A stretch of DNA of 64,000 nt from Alistipes sp. (GTDB taxonomy: Bacteria; Bacteroidota; Bacteroidia; Bacteroidales; Rikenellaceae), in the NCBI GenBank assembly GCA_020026415.1, contig JAHHQL010000003.1, positions 1-64,000 on the forward strand. Reading direction: 5' to 3'. The stretch's first letter is position 1. Each line of letters opens with the position of its first letter. This document shows, one piece after another, positions 52,021 to 61,965 of this stretch. Under the pieces are notes generated by a model. The model was given only the letters and a program-made list of their open reading frames with translations. It did no database searches and was not told the origin of the DNA. A program made the position numbers and the translations under genes.

Positions 52021-53241
52021 TTAGAACTTGGTCGGCACAGCGCACGTATAGCGTTTTGCAAGACCTCCTTCCGAGGTTTCACGATACAGACTCGGAATGT
52101 CGTGCCCCGTCTCGTTCATCACCTCGACCACCTTGTCGAAACTTACCATATGGGTACCGTCCGAAAGCATGGCGTAGGCGTTGGCATCCAAAGCACGTGC
52201 AGCGGCTACGGCGTTACGCTCGATGCAGGGTACCTGCACCAATCCGCATACGGGATCGCACGTCAGACCCAAGAAATGCTCCAGAGCCATCTCGGCAGCG
52301 TATTCGATCTGTGCGGGCGTACCGCCGAAGAGTTGGTTTGCGGCGGCGGCGGCCATGGCACAGGCCACACCGACCTCTCCCTGACAACCGACCTCGGCAC
52401 CCGAAATCGACGCATGGGTCTTCGCCACATTACCGAACAAACCTGCCGTAGCCAGAGCCTTCAGGATGCGGTGACGCGAAAATTCGCGCGACGATGCCAA
52501 GTGATAAAGCACGGCAGGAACGACACCGCTCGAACCGCACGTCGGAGCCGTCACGACCAGACCGCCCGAGGCATTCTCCTCCGAAGTAGCCAGCGCATAG
52601 GCGTAGATCTTGGCACGCGAACTGAGCGAAGGCGAATAACTCTGCGAACGAATCCAGTAATTGGCGGCCTTACGGGCAACTTTCAATCCGCCGGGGAGTA
52701 CACCTCCATCGACATTCAGACCCTTCTTGATGGTTTCGCACATCACCGTCCAAATCTCGTCCATGTAATCCCAAATCTCCTTGCCTTCGCACTCCTCGAC
52801 ATATTCCCAAAAAGTACGTCCCTCACGGTAGCACCACTTTTTGATCTCTTCGATGGTCGTCAGCGGATAGATGCTGTCGGGCAGAGCCTCGTGGGTCGTC
52901 TCGTTGGCCAGCGAACCGCCGCCGACACTGAAAATCGTCCATGTGTCGATCACCTCGCCCCCCTTCAGACCCTCGTACATCATACCGTTGGGGTGGAACG
53001 GAAGTACCACCGACGGTTTCCAGATGATTTCGGTCGGGGCTTTGGGCTCCAACACCGAGAGGATCGCCACATCGGTCAAGTGACCGCGACCCGTCGCGGC
53101 CAGTGATCCGTAAAGCGTCACACGGTAGGCATCCGCCTCAGGGCAACGCTCCAGAAACTGCGTTGCCGCTTTCTTCGGGCCGATGGTATGGCTGCTCGAC
53201 GGTCCGTTACCGATCTTATATAACTTTTTGAGTGAATCCAT
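52021..53241 (-). CDS. sdaA: L-serine ammonia-lyase (iron-sulfur L-serine dehydratase)
   Basis: A 406-residue single-chain L-serine dehydratase that turns serine into pyruvate and ammonia using a [4Fe-4S] cluster. The beta domain starts GNGPSSSHTIGPKKAA with the signature SSSHT, and the alpha domain shows TCGSSGVVPAVL and the cluster cysteines in CDPVCGLVQVPCIERNAVAA. The two domains are fused in the E. coli SdaA-like order. It is monocistronic; it may serve amino acid fermentation or one-carbon balance. Confidence 0.94.
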   Translation of the reverse strand: MDSLKKLYKIGNGPSSSHTIGPKKAATQFLERCPEADAYRVTLYGSLAATGRGHLTDVAILSVLEPKAPTEIIWKPSVVLPFHPNGMMYEGLKGGEVIDTWTIFSVGGGSLANETTHEALPDSIYPLTTIEEIKKWCYREGRTFWEYVEECEGKEIWDYMDEIWTVMCETIKKGLNVDGGVLPGGLKVARKAANYWIRSQSYSPSLSSRAKIYAYALATSEENASGGLVVTAPTCGSSGVVPAVLYHLASSREFSRHRILKALATAGLFGNVAKTHASISGAEVGCQGEVGVACAMAAAAANQLFGGTPAQIEYAAEMALEHFLGLTCDPVCGLVQVPCIERNAVAAARALDANAYAMLSDGTHMVSFDKVVEVMNETGHDIPSLYRETSEGGLAKRYTCAVPTKF

Positions 53242-53286
53242 TGCTGTTACTTTATATCACCTTGGGGGCGGACATTCTGCACACCC

Positions 53287-54936
53287 CTATCTGTTTTGCT
53301 TCTTGTCTTTCTGCTCTGTTGCGGAGGCTTCCTTTTTCTTGTTATAGAGGAAGCGGCGGATCTTATGGGTCGGCGTGCGCACGAACTCCTCCTTCTCCTC
53401 GACGACCTCCGAAATACGCGAGAATCTGTTTACCTTCGAATTGACGAAGTCCATGATGTCCTTCTTCAACTCCTCTTTCTTGTTCTCCAGATCCTCCTTC
53501 AGGTCGTAGAACTTGCGCTCCAACTCCTCGGCATTGAAATGCACCAGAGCCACAAGGTGTCCCTCCTTTTCAGTCACCAGCGAATCGGCGATGCAGACGT
53601 GCGAATTGAGTACACACTCGATGTCTTCGGGGTAGATGTTCTCTCCGGCAGGGCCGATGATCATATTCTTCAGACGCCCCTTGATGAACAGATAGCCGTC
53701 CTTGTCAAATTCGCCCAAGTCCCCCGTACGGAACCAGCCGTCCTTGGTGAAGGCTTCGGCGGTGGCTTCGGGGTTCTTGTAATAACCGACCATGGTACTC
53801 GGCGAGAGAGCCACGATCTCACCCTGATGGGTTTCGGGATTGATGTTTTCGAGACGCAGTTTCACCATCGGCACGGCGGGTCCCGTCGAACCGAGACGTG
53901 TGTCCGAAGGCGGTGCCCCTGCCAAAAGCGGAGCGGTCTCCGTCAGACCGTAACCGATGGCATAGGGAATTTTGGCCTCATTGAGGAAATTCTCGGCACC
54001 CTTGTCGAGTTTCGCACCGCCGATGCCCAAGAAACGCAGGCGGCCGCCGAAAATCTTGAGGAGTTTCTTTCCGGCCAGACGGTGGAAGAATCGGCGCATG
54101 AAACCGATGCCGTAGATTGCAGTCCACATCTTGTTCGCGGTGAAGCGGGCAAGCACCTGATGGCGGTAGATCTTCTCGATGACCAGCGGCACGATCAGCA
54201 TCACCGACGGGCGCACCTCCTTCAGAGCAGGCATCAGTGCCGATGCCGTAGGCGGACGATCCAGATACGACACCCGTGCACCCATCGAGAAGGGATAGAT
54301 CATACCGATCGAACACTCGTAGGTGTGCGACAGGGGAAGCACCGACAGACAGATGTCGTCGGGATTCAGCGGGAAAATGGAGGCCGAGATCTTCACCTGA
54401 GCCGTCAGAGCCTTGTGGGTCAGCATGACCCCCTTGGGTTTGGAGGTCGTACCCGAAGTATAGATGATCACGGCCACATCGTCCGGTCGGGGAATGCCCA
54501 ATGCACCTTCGCCCGAAGAGTGTTCCGAAATGACACCCAAGTTTTTGGTACGCATCACCACGTTGAGCGTGGAGACCGTTTCTTTGGAAATTTTACTGAA
54601 GAGTCTGTCCGAAACAAACAAAGCCTTTGCTTCGGAGTGTTTGATGATCATGTCCAGTTCTTCACCCGAAAAATCGGGAAGAATCGGAACAGCAACCATG
54701 CCCGCGGAGGTAATTGCAAAATAGCACACACCCCAGTTCGGCATATTGCTACTCAACAGGGCGACCTTATCGCCCTGCTTGAGACCCGCCTTGACGAGGA
54801 TCTCCTGAACCTTTTCGATACGTTTGCCCACCTCGGCATAAGTCACGTCCTCGCCATGCACCATGGAGAATGCAATTTTCGAGGCGAACTCCTTGACGCT
54901 GTTGTGAGCCAAGTCGTAAAGTGTCTGAATTGTCAT
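53287..54936 (-). CDS. Long-chain acyl-CoA ligase (AMP-forming)
   Basis: A 549-residue adenylate-forming enzyme that activates fatty acids with CoA and ATP. The P-loop signature is VIIYTSGTTSKPKGVMLTH, followed by IGYGLTETAP and GWFRTGDLGEFDKDGYLFIKGR; FMDFVNSKV-like sequence lies near the end and the tail is Lys-rich. The closest group is the long-chain FadD/FAA-like ligases, but the chain length preference is not determined. A promoter with -33 TTTG and TTACTTTG (54954-54983, minus strand) precedes it. Confidence 0.9.
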   Translation of the reverse strand: MTIQTLYDLAHNSVKEFASKIAFSMVHGEDVTYAEVGKRIEKVQEILVKAGLKQGDKVALLSSNMPNWGVCYFAITSAGMVAVPILPDFSGEELDMIIKHSEAKALFVSDRLFSKISKETVSTLNVVMRTKNLGVISEHSSGEGALGIPRPDDVAVIIYTSGTTSKPKGVMLTHKALTAQVKISASIFPLNPDDICLSVLPLSHTYECSIGMIYPFSMGARVSYLDRPPTASALMPALKEVRPSVMLIVPLVIEKIYRHQVLARFTANKMWTAIYGIGFMRRFFHRLAGKKLLKIFGGRLRFLGIGGAKLDKGAENFLNEAKIPYAIGYGLTETAPLLAGAPPSDTRLGSTGPAVPMVKLRLENINPETHQGEIVALSPSTMVGYYKNPEATAEAFTKDGWFRTGDLGEFDKDGYLFIKGRLKNMIIGPAGENIYPEDIECVLNSHVCIADSLVTEKEGHLVALVHFNAEELERKFYDLKEDLENKKEELKKDIMDFVNSKVNRFSRISEVVEEKEEFVRTPTHKIRRFLYNKKKEASATEQKDKKQNR

Positions 54937-54953
54937 GTATGTAGGTATTATCG

Positions 54954-54983
54954 CAAAGTAAAAACGCGAATATTCGGTTCAAA
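54954..54983 (-). promoter_or_regulatory. Promoter of the acyl-CoA ligase gene
   Basis: On the minus strand TTTG (54980-54983), an 18-bp spacer and TTACTTTG (54954-54961). Confidence 0.6.
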
Positions 54984-55008
54984 GGTACGCTTTTTTGTGT
55001 GAAAATAC

Positions 55009-55016
55009 TACTTTTG
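55009..55016 (+). promoter_or_regulatory. queG promoter -7 box
   Basis: TACTTTTG fits TAnnTTTG and lies 19 bases before the ATG at 55036. Confidence 0.5.
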
Positions 55017-55035
55017 AGGCAAATATCGCATTTTC

Positions 55036-55941
55036 ATGCTCTCTCACTCCCACATAAAGCAACTTGCCTCGGAGGTCGGATTCGATCTTTGCGGGCTTGC
55101 ACCGTGTCGTCATCTGTCTGATAATGAGGCATGGTTCCGCTTTTGGCTGGATCACGGCTATCAGTCTTCCCTGAGTTACATGGAAGAGAACACAGAGAAA
55201 CGGTTTGACCCGCGGAAACTGGTGGAAAATGCCAAAACGGCGGTAGTTTGCGCCGTTTCCTACAAAAGCCGCATCAGTGGCGGTTATCCCGCGGGGCATC
55301 GTGCGAAAGTGGCCTCCTACGCCTGCAACCGCGACTACCACAAGACGCTGAAAAAAATGTTGAAAGACCTGACGCGCCGTCTGAAGGAGGCGTATCCCGA
55401 CCTCGAAGGGCGTGCCTTTGTCGATACCGCCCCGTTGTCCGAAAAACAACTTGCCGTCGAGGCGGGTTTGGGATGGATCGGACGGCAGTCGCTCTTGGTC
55501 ACACCCCGACTGGGTACCTATGTCTTATTAGGGGAACTGATCCTGTGCGACGAGGCCGACCGCTACGACCGCCCTCTGGAGGGGGTACATTGCGGGGCAT
55601 GCCACCGCTGTGTCGATGCCTGCCCCAACCACGCCGTCCTCCCCGAACGGATGATCGACACGAACCGTTGCATCTCGTGTCACACCATCGAGCGCGAACC
55701 GCGACTTGAGGTCGATCTCCACGGCTGGATCTTCGGGTGCGATATGTGTCAGGCGTGCTGTCCCTACAACCGCCATACGCCCCTGCACCGCAACCCCGCC
55801 TTCGATCCCATCATCGACCCCACCCTTATGTCGCCCGACGATTGGCTTGCGATGACCGAGGAGGAGTTCCGGGAGCGGTTGGGCGGATCACCCATGACGC
55901 GCAGCGGGTTGGAGCGCATTCAGAAAAACATAAAGCGGTAG
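55036..55941 (+). CDS. queG: Epoxyqueuosine reductase QueG
   Basis: A 301-residue cobalamin-dependent enzyme that makes queuosine from epoxyqueuosine in tRNA. The N-terminal flavin/cobalamin-type domain includes GWIGRQSLLVTPRLGTYVLLGELI, then two [4Fe-4S] motifs: CGACHRCVDACPNHAV and CISCHTIER...CDMCQACCPYN. The C-terminal HEAT-like repeats of longer homologues are missing, as is usual for this size class. It has its own promoter box and an overlapping terminator. Confidence 0.94.
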   Translation: MLSHSHIKQLASEVGFDLCGLAPCRHLSDNEAWFRFWLDHGYQSSLSYMEENTEKRFDPRKLVENAKTAVVCAVSYKSRISGGYPAGHRAKVASYACNRDYHKTLKKMLKDLTRRLKEAYPDLEGRAFVDTAPLSEKQLAVEAGLGWIGRQSLLVTPRLGTYVLLGELILCDEADRYDRPLEGVHCGACHRCVDACPNHAVLPERMIDTNRCISCHTIEREPRLEVDLHGWIFGCDMCQACCPYNRHTPLHRNPAFDPIIDPTLMSPDDWLAMTEEEFRERLGGSPMTRSGLERIQKNIKR

Positions 55942-55967
55942 CGCATCGTCTGCACCACCGCTTTTTT
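55932..55967 (+). terminator. queG terminator
   Basis: AAAGCGGT (55932-55939) pairs with ACCGCTTT (55957-55964), with a T-run; the first half overlaps the queG stop codon. Confidence 0.65.
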
Positions 55968-55985
55968 ATGGGATTTTTCCGAAAT

Positions 55986-58238
55986 TTATTTTCGTTTCGA
56001 TCGTGACGAGCGCGACACCTTGATCTTACTCATGCCGCGGCGCGAACTGCTCGTCCGCTCCTTTTGCGGGGCGAGATCCGGCAACAGCAATTCGAAATCC
56101 AACTGTCGGTGTTGCAGATCGGCACGCAACACGCGGATGCGCACCTTGTCGCCGAGCGTCATACGGCGACCCGTCGAACGGCCGACCACCTCGTAATTCT
56201 CCTGATCGAATGCGAAATAATCGCCCGCAATATCACGCAGGAAGGCCATACCCTCGATATGGGTCTCCTCCAGTTCGACATAGATTCCCCACTCGGTCAT
56301 CCCCGAAATATGCCCCTCGAACTCCTCGCCGATGTGTTCTTTCATGAACTCCACCATCTTGTATTTGATCGAGGCGCGTTCGGCTTCGGCGGCGATCACC
56401 TCACGCTCGGACGAATGTTCGCAGAGCGATTCGAGCGTCTCCTTGTCGGCCGAAGATCCCCCATCGAGGTAACGCGCCAGAAGGCGGTGCACCATCATAT
56501 CGGGATAACGGCGGATGGGCGAGGTGAAGTGGGTATAATCGTCAAACGCCAGACCATAGTGACCGATGTTGTCGGTCGTATAGAAAGCCTTGGCCATCGA
56601 ACGGATCGCCATGGTCGATACGGCGTTCTCCTCAGGAAGTCCCTTGACGGATTTGAGCAGTTTGTTCATCTCCTTGGCCACGGCACGACCTTTCTGTGCC
56701 TTGAACATATATCCGAAGCGGACGATGAACTGACGGAAACGATCCAACTTTTCGTCGCCGGGTTTGTCGTGGACACGATAGACCATCGTGCGCGGAATGC
56801 GGCGTCCCTTGTCGCTCAGGCGGTGTCCGCAGAACATTGCCACACGGCGGTTGGCCAGAAGCATGAACTCTTCGATGAGTTGGTTCGACTCCTTCTGCAC
56901 CTTGAAGTACACACCGACGGGGCGAGCCGCCTCGTCGAGTTTGAATTTCATCTCCTCGCGGTCGAATTGCAGGGCACCGTTCTTGAATCGGTTTGCGCGC
57001 AGGGTCTGTGCCAGACGATGCAGCGTCAGTACCTCTTCGGCATAATCGCCTTTGCCCGTCTCGATGACCTCCTGTGCCTCGGCATAGGTGAAACGGCGGT
57101 CGGAATAGATCACCGTACGGCCGAACCACTCGTCGAGCACCTCGCCCTCCTCGTTCAGGGTCATGACGGCCGAGAAACAAAGGCTGGCCTCGTGAGGACG
57201 CAGCGAGCAGAGTTCGTTGGAAAGGCGTTCGGGCAGCATCGGTACGGTACGATCGACCAGATAGACCGATGTACCGCGTTCGACCGCCTCATCGTCGATC
57301 GGCGTATGCGGGCGCACATAGTGCGTCACATCGGCGATATGCACGCCGACCTCCCATACCCCGTCCTTTATCTTGCGCACGGAAAGTGCATCATCGAAGT
57401 CCTTGGCATCCGCGGGGTCGATCGTGAAAGTGGTCACGTTGCGGAAGTCGCGGCGCGAGTCGATCTCCTTCTGGGTGATCTCGCCGTTGAGTGCCTCGGC
57501 GGCATCCAAAACCTCTTTCTCGAAGTGGTACGGGAGTTCGTATTCGGCCAGAATGGCGTGCATCTCGGCATCGTTCTCGCCCGCCATGCCCAACACATCG
57601 ACCAGTTCGCCCTGCGGGCTCTTGCTGCCCACGGGCCAGTCGGCGATACGCACGGCCACTTTCTCGCCGTCGTGGATATCGGGGTTTTCGCGTTTCGAAA
57701 GATAGATGTCCACGGGCATACGGCGCGAATCGGGACGCACGAAAATCTGATGCGCGCCCACCTCGGCGATGCCGACATAGACCTTATGACTGCGTTCCAC
57801 GATGCGCGAGACTTCGCCCTCCGCCTCGCCCTTATGGTTGCGGTGGACGATGATCACCTCAACACGGTCGCCGTCCAGAGCATTCATCGTGTTGCGCTGA
57901 TGTACAAAAATATCGTTCTCCTCACCCTCTGTACGCACATAAATCGATCCCTGAGAGGTCATCATGGCCGTACCCTCCAGATGAGGCAGATGGTTGTGGG
58001 TCAGGCGGTATTTCTCCCGCGAACACTCCTCGACCACACCGTCTTCGTAGAGTTGATCCAAGATGGCGAGTGTTTCGCGTCGTCCCTGTTTGTCGGCACC
58101 GCCCGAAGCGGATGCCAACTGCTTGAGCGAGAATTTATTGTTCGGAAATTCACGGAAAAGGGTCAGAATCAACCCCATGCGATCCGATTTACCGCTCTTG
58201 CGGCGATCGCTTCTGTTTTTCTTCGTTTGCTTCATCAT
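55986..58238 (-). CDS. rnr: Ribonuclease R
   Basis: A 750-residue 3'-5' exoribonuclease of the RNB family. An N-terminal winged-helix domain (about 20-75, DRMGLILTLFREFPNNKFSLKQL) is followed by cold-shock domains, the RNB core with TIDPADAKDFDDALSV and VHIADVTHYVRP (metal-binding Asp), and a C-terminal S1 domain (EHIGEEFEGHISGMTEWGIYVEL); the Lys/Arg/Ser-rich end (SSSRRGMSKIKVSRSSRSK) is typical. Its start overlaps the upstream M20 gene by 4 bases (ATGA), so the two are coupled. Confidence 0.95.
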   Translation of the reverse strand: MMKQTKKNRSDRRKSGKSDRMGLILTLFREFPNNKFSLKQLASASGGADKQGRRETLAILDQLYEDGVVEECSREKYRLTHNHLPHLEGTAMMTSQGSIYVRTEGEENDIFVHQRNTMNALDGDRVEVIIVHRNHKGEAEGEVSRIVERSHKVYVGIAEVGAHQIFVRPDSRRMPVDIYLSKRENPDIHDGEKVAVRIADWPVGSKSPQGELVDVLGMAGENDAEMHAILAEYELPYHFEKEVLDAAEALNGEITQKEIDSRRDFRNVTTFTIDPADAKDFDDALSVRKIKDGVWEVGVHIADVTHYVRPHTPIDDEAVERGTSVYLVDRTVPMLPERLSNELCSLRPHEASLCFSAVMTLNEEGEVLDEWFGRTVIYSDRRFTYAEAQEVIETGKGDYAEEVLTLHRLAQTLRANRFKNGALQFDREEMKFKLDEAARPVGVYFKVQKESNQLIEEFMLLANRRVAMFCGHRLSDKGRRIPRTMVYRVHDKPGDEKLDRFRQFIVRFGYMFKAQKGRAVAKEMNKLLKSVKGLPEENAVSTMAIRSMAKAFYTTDNIGHYGLAFDDYTHFTSPIRRYPDMMVHRLLARYLDGGSSADKETLESLCEHSSEREVIAAEAERASIKYKMVEFMKEHIGEEFEGHISGMTEWGIYVELEETHIEGMAFLRDIAGDYFAFDQENYEVVGRSTGRRMTLGDKVRIRVLRADLQHRQLDFELLLPDLAPQKERTSSSRRGMSKIKVSRSSRSKRK

Positions 58239-59386
58239 TTTTCCAATATTTGCAGGGCGAATCGTTTCATGAAATCAATACCCGTGGCGATCGCCCGCTC
58301 ATCGGGCGCGAATGTCGCCGTATGCAGGCGTCCGGTATCCTTTCCGACACCCAAACGGTAAAACAGCGAGGGATATTGCTTGCAGTAGAAGCCGAAATCC
58401 TCCGCCGTGGTGCGCAAGGGCAACATCTCGACCTCAAGACCACACTCCTTGGCAAGGATCACCGCCTGCTGAACCAGCACTTCGTTATTTACCACACACG
58501 GATAACCATAGTTGATGTCCACCTCGATCGACACGCCGAGGCGGTTGTCGATGTCCGATGCGATGTTCTTCAGACGGCTGTGGATGATCTCGCGGCGTTG
58601 CTCGTCGAAGGTGCGCAGCGTACCCTCCAGCGACACCACATCGGGAATGATGTTCGTCGCGCCGTCGGCAATCACCCGCCCCAGCGACAGGACACACTCC
58701 TCGTCGTTGAGTTGGTTCAGGCGCGTGATGAGTTCGGCGGCAGCCACCACGGGATCTTTCAACTGCGCCCGCATGGCACCGTGACCGCCCACCCCGTGCA
58801 CCTTGAAGCGCAACTCATCGTTGGCTGCCATATATTTTCCCGCACGGAAACCGACCGTACCCACCGCCATTCCCGGTTCGACGTGCTCGCCCAACACGGC
58901 GCGGATCTGATAGGCATCGAACGGACGCTCGGCGAGCACCTTCGACGCACCGCCCGGATTACACTCCTCGCCGGGTTGGAACAATCCGAAAAGCGTGCCA
59001 CAGAAATCGGGTTCGGCAGCCAGTTGCTGCAAAACGCCGAACAGGACGGCGGCATGTATGTCGTGTCCGCAGGCGTGCATCACACCTTCGTTTTGCGAAG
59101 CGTATTCCAAACCGGTTCGTTCGCAGATCGGCAGGGCGTCGATGTCGGCACGGAGCACCATGGCAGGGCCCCGGTAGGCCTCGCTGTTGGTCGTGTTGAT
59201 CTGAAGCGACTGATGGGTGTTTTTGCGGTGTCCCTCGATCCACGCCAGAACACCCGTACCGGCAATGGGTCGGTGCGGAATGCCCAGCAGGGTGAGTTGT
59301 TCCGAGATGAAAGCCGCCGTCTGCTCCTCCCGAAACGAGAGTTCGGGGCGACGATGCAGGGTGCGGCGGAATTCGACAGGATTCAT
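58235..59386 (-). CDS. M20 family amidohydrolase (N-acyl amino acid hydrolase type)
   Basis: A 383-residue zinc amidohydrolase like hippurate or N-acetyl-L-amino acid hydrolases. It begins with the typical FRRTLHRRPELSFREEQT, has MHACGHDIHAAVLFGVLQ (metal ligands), FQPGEECNPGGASKVL and the C-terminal His region LRTTAEDFGFYC. An inserted dimerisation lid (VGGHGAMRAQLKDPVVAAAE) is present. It may release amino acids from acyl derivatives; the substrate is unknown. It precedes rnr with a 4-base overlap. Confidence 0.88.
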   Translation of the reverse strand: MNPVEFRRTLHRRPELSFREEQTAAFISEQLTLLGIPHRPIAGTGVLAWIEGHRKNTHQSLQINTTNSEAYRGPAMVLRADIDALPICERTGLEYASQNEGVMHACGHDIHAAVLFGVLQQLAAEPDFCGTLFGLFQPGEECNPGGASKVLAERPFDAYQIRAVLGEHVEPGMAVGTVGFRAGKYMAANDELRFKVHGVGGHGAMRAQLKDPVVAAAELITRLNQLNDEECVLSLGRVIADGATNIIPDVVSLEGTLRTFDEQRREIIHSRLKNIASDIDNRLGVSIEVDINYGYPCVVNNEVLVQQAVILAKECGLEVEMLPLRTTAEDFGFYCKQYPSLFYRLGVGKDTGRLHTATFAPDERAIATGIDFMKRFALQILEK

Positions 59387-59403
59387 TTTCGTATGGATTA
59401 AAT

Positions 59404-59445
59404 CGACTTCGGGGAACAGGTTTCAAGCCCCCTCCCCCGAAGTCG
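59404..59445. other. Intercistronic hairpin
   Basis: CGACTTCGGGG (59404-59414) pairs with CCCCGAAGTCG (59435-59445). There is no good T-run, so it could be a pause or processing hairpin rather than a full terminator between the cyclase and M20 genes. Confidence 0.5.
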
Positions 59446-59451
59446 CTGTTG

Positions 59452-60258
59452 TTACTGTTTAACGAGTTCGATTTCGAAAAGTTTCGGCCAGTTTTTGCCC
59501 GTGACAAAGATACGTTTCGACTGAGGTTCGTAGGCAATGCCGTTCAAGACATCGGTATCGTCCTCCAAATCCTCCTCACGCAGCAGGCCGCTGAAGTCAA
59601 TGACGCCTTCCACCACGCCCGTGTCGGGACGGATGATCACCACGACATTCGACAGATAGACATTTGCCCAGATGCGGCCGTCAATCCACTCCAGTTCGTT
59701 GATCATCGGCACGGGTTCGCCACGAAGCGTCACCGTAAGGGTCGCCTCACGGCGGAACGTGTCGGGATTCACCTTGAAGATATTCGCCGAACCATCCGAC
59801 ATATAAAGACATTGACCGTCGTTCGCAAGTCCCCATCCTTCGCCCGCATAGCGGAACTGCCTGAGTGTATTGCCTGTTTTACGGTCATATACATAGGCTT
59901 TGTTATCCGTCCATGTCAGTTGATAGATCCGATCGCCGAGGAGCGTGATGCCCTCGCCAAATTCCGATTCGGGAAGTTCGCGAATAACGGTCTCCCGACC
60001 CGACTCCAAGTCGATCGTCTGAAGGCGCGATTCGCCGTTCTGCCCCGTACCTTCCCACAATACCCCGTCGTAAAATTCGAGTCCCTGAGTATAGGCCGTG
60101 CGCGAATGGGGATAGGTGTTCTTGATGCGGTAGGAGTAATTCTGCACCGAAACCGAAGTCGTGCGATCGTTTTCCGGAGTGCGCTTTGCGGAATTTCCTC
60201 CACAAGCAGCAAGCAGCAACCCCGAAATGAGTATGGTCAAAAATGCTTTCATTTTCAT
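59452..60258 (-). CDS. Glutaminyl-peptide cyclotransferase, lipoprotein
   Basis: A 268-residue glutaminyl cyclase of the bacterial/plant five-bladed propeller type, which makes N-terminal pyroglutamate. It is a lipoprotein: lipobox LAAC (Cys19) in FLTILISGLLLAACGG. The propeller shows the family sequence TQGLEFYDGVLWEGTGQNGES, LTWTDNKAYVYD, GWGLANDGQCLYMSDGS, NELEWIDGRIWANVYLSN and LNGIAYEPQSKRIFVTGKNWPKLFEI. It probably acts on secreted lipoproteins or peptides in the periplasm; this is inference. Confidence 0.92.
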   Translation of the reverse strand: MKMKAFLTILISGLLLAACGGNSAKRTPENDRTTSVSVQNYSYRIKNTYPHSRTAYTQGLEFYDGVLWEGTGQNGESRLQTIDLESGRETVIRELPESEFGEGITLLGDRIYQLTWTDNKAYVYDRKTGNTLRQFRYAGEGWGLANDGQCLYMSDGSANIFKVNPDTFRREATLTVTLRGEPVPMINELEWIDGRIWANVYLSNVVVIIRPDTGVVEGVIDFSGLLREEDLEDDTDVLNGIAYEPQSKRIFVTGKNWPKLFEIELVKQ

Positions 60259-60434
60259 CTTAATAATTTACAAAAATATAAATTTTCCGTGACATTTCAT
60301 AATTTCCCGCCCCGCAAAAACACTCCGTCTCCGATCAGGCCGATAAATTCCATACGAAAAAACACACACCTCCGCCCCGCAAGAGGAAGAATTTGCACCT
60401 CTCCGCATAAAATTAAACTATTCTGGCAGAATAT

Positions 60435-60466
60435 TTTGGCATCACGGGAATATTTTCGTACATTTG
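60435..60466 (+). promoter_or_regulatory. tig promoter
   Basis: TTTG at 60435-60438, a 20-bp spacer and TACATTTG at 60459-60466; the leader to the tig ATG is about 45 bases. The rest of the 260-base gap shows no gene. Confidence 0.75.
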
Positions 60467-60518
60467 CCAGCCAATAAAATGAGCAATTCTGAAAAATAAC
60501 AAACACAATACATTCATT

Positions 60519-61844
60519 ATGAAGATCGTAAGAGAACAACGCGAAGAACTTACTTCGTTGGTAAAAGTTACAGTCGAAGAGGCCGACTATCGTGAGGCAG
60601 TCGAGAAAGATCTGCGCGCATACCGCCGTAAGGCCAATATCCCCGGTTTCCGTCCCGGCATGGTTCCCATGGGAATGATCAAAAAAATGTACGGAGCAGG
60701 CGTTACCGCCGAGCAGTCGTATCGTACGGCTTCGAATGCCGTATTCGAGTACCTCCAGAAAGAGGGTATCGACTATCTGGGCGACATCATCCCCTCGGAC
60801 GAGCAGGGCAAATTCGATTTCGAGAACGAGACCGAGTTCGAGTTCATGTTCGAGTTCGCCGAGGCTCCCAAAATCGACCTCGAATTGTCGGACAAGGACG
60901 AACTGACCTACAACCGCATCAAGATCGAAGAGAAGATGCACAACGACTACCGCACCAACTTCCTGCGCGGCTACGGCCGTCTGGTTGATGCCGACGAAGT
61001 GGTAGCAGACGAGGCTCTGAACGTAACGCTCGACAATGGCGAGATCAACGTATCGGACGCTTACGTAGGTCTGGTTTCGATGACCGAGGAGGAGCGCAAG
61101 CCGTTCATCGGTCAGAAGATCGGTTTCAAGACCAAGGTAAACATCAACGACCTGTACAAGAACCCCGCACAGCGTGCCGCCATTCTTCAGGTCAAGGAGA
61201 ACGAGTTGGAGGGCATCAACCCCGAATTTGAGTTGGAGATTACGAACATCCGCAAGTTCGCCGAACCCGAAATGAACGAGGAGTTCTTCAAGATGGCTTT
61301 CCCTTCAGGCAACGTAACCAACGAAGAGGAACTGAACAAGTTCATCGACAGCCGCATCGAGGAGGAGTTGGGTCACGAGTGCGACTACATGTTCACGCTT
61401 CAAGTTCGTGACTTCCTGATCAAAAAGGCCGGACTGAAGATGCCTGAGGCATTCCTCAAACGCTGGTTGTTCACCATCAACGAGGGCAAGTTCACCATGG
61501 AAGAGATCGAGAAGGATTTCGACCAGTTCCTGAAGATGTTCACTTGGAACTACATCCAGAAGCACTTCATCAAGGAGGACAAACTGGAGGTTTCCAAGGA
61601 AGAGGTTGATGCCGAGGCTCTGGCTTTCGCCGCCGCCCAGTTCGCCCAGTACGGCATGCCGTCGGCTCCCCAAGAAATGCTCGAAAACTTCAAGACCAAG
61701 ATCCTCGAAGACAAGAATCAGGCCCAGAAGATCTACGAAAAACTCTTCGAGAAGAAAGTCGTGGAGGATGTGAAGTCGAAGATCAAGGTATCGGAGAAAC
61801 AGATCACCACCGAGGAGTTCGCCGCTCTGGCTAAGGAACTCTAA
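60519..61844 (+). CDS. tig: Trigger factor
   Basis: A 441-residue ribosome-bound chaperone. The N-terminal domain has the ribosome-binding signature RKANIPGFRPGMVPMGMIKK (here slightly altered from GFRxGKVP). The central PPIase-like domain is strongly diverged, with no clear FKBP active-site residues, as in other Bacteroidetes trigger factors. The C-terminal helical domain contains ESRI-like arms (FIDSRIEEELGHECDYMFTLQ). It heads the tig-clpP-clpX cluster, with a terminator between tig and clpP. Confidence 0.9.
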   Translation: MKIVREQREELTSLVKVTVEEADYREAVEKDLRAYRRKANIPGFRPGMVPMGMIKKMYGAGVTAEQSYRTASNAVFEYLQKEGIDYLGDIIPSDEQGKFDFENETEFEFMFEFAEAPKIDLELSDKDELTYNRIKIEEKMHNDYRTNFLRGYGRLVDADEVVADEALNVTLDNGEINVSDAYVGLVSMTEEERKPFIGQKIGFKTKVNINDLYKNPAQRAAILQVKENELEGINPEFELEITNIRKFAEPEMNEEFFKMAFPSGNVTNEEELNKFIDSRIEEELGHECDYMFTLQVRDFLIKKAGLKMPEAFLKRWLFTINEGKFTMEEIEKDFDQFLKMFTWNYIQKHFIKEDKLEVSKEEVDAEALAFAAAQFAQYGMPSAPQEMLENFKTKILEDKNQAQKIYEKLFEKKVVEDVKSKIKVSEKQITTEEFAALAKEL

Positions 61845-61870
61845 TCAGTAGAGATCCAATTTATATCTTT

Positions 61871-61910
61871 GGACTTTGCAGGCTTTTACCGGTTTGCAAA
61901 GTCCTTTTTT
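61871..61910 (+). terminator. Terminator between tig and clpP
   Basis: GGACTTTGCA (61871-61880) pairs with TGCAAAGTCC (61895-61904), followed by six T. It separates tig from clpP, so clpPX may need its own promoter or readthrough. Confidence 0.85.
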
Positions 61911-61965
61911 GATTCTGTGGCAATCCCCCATGTTTATGCCACTTCACTCTTAAAACAAGAAAATC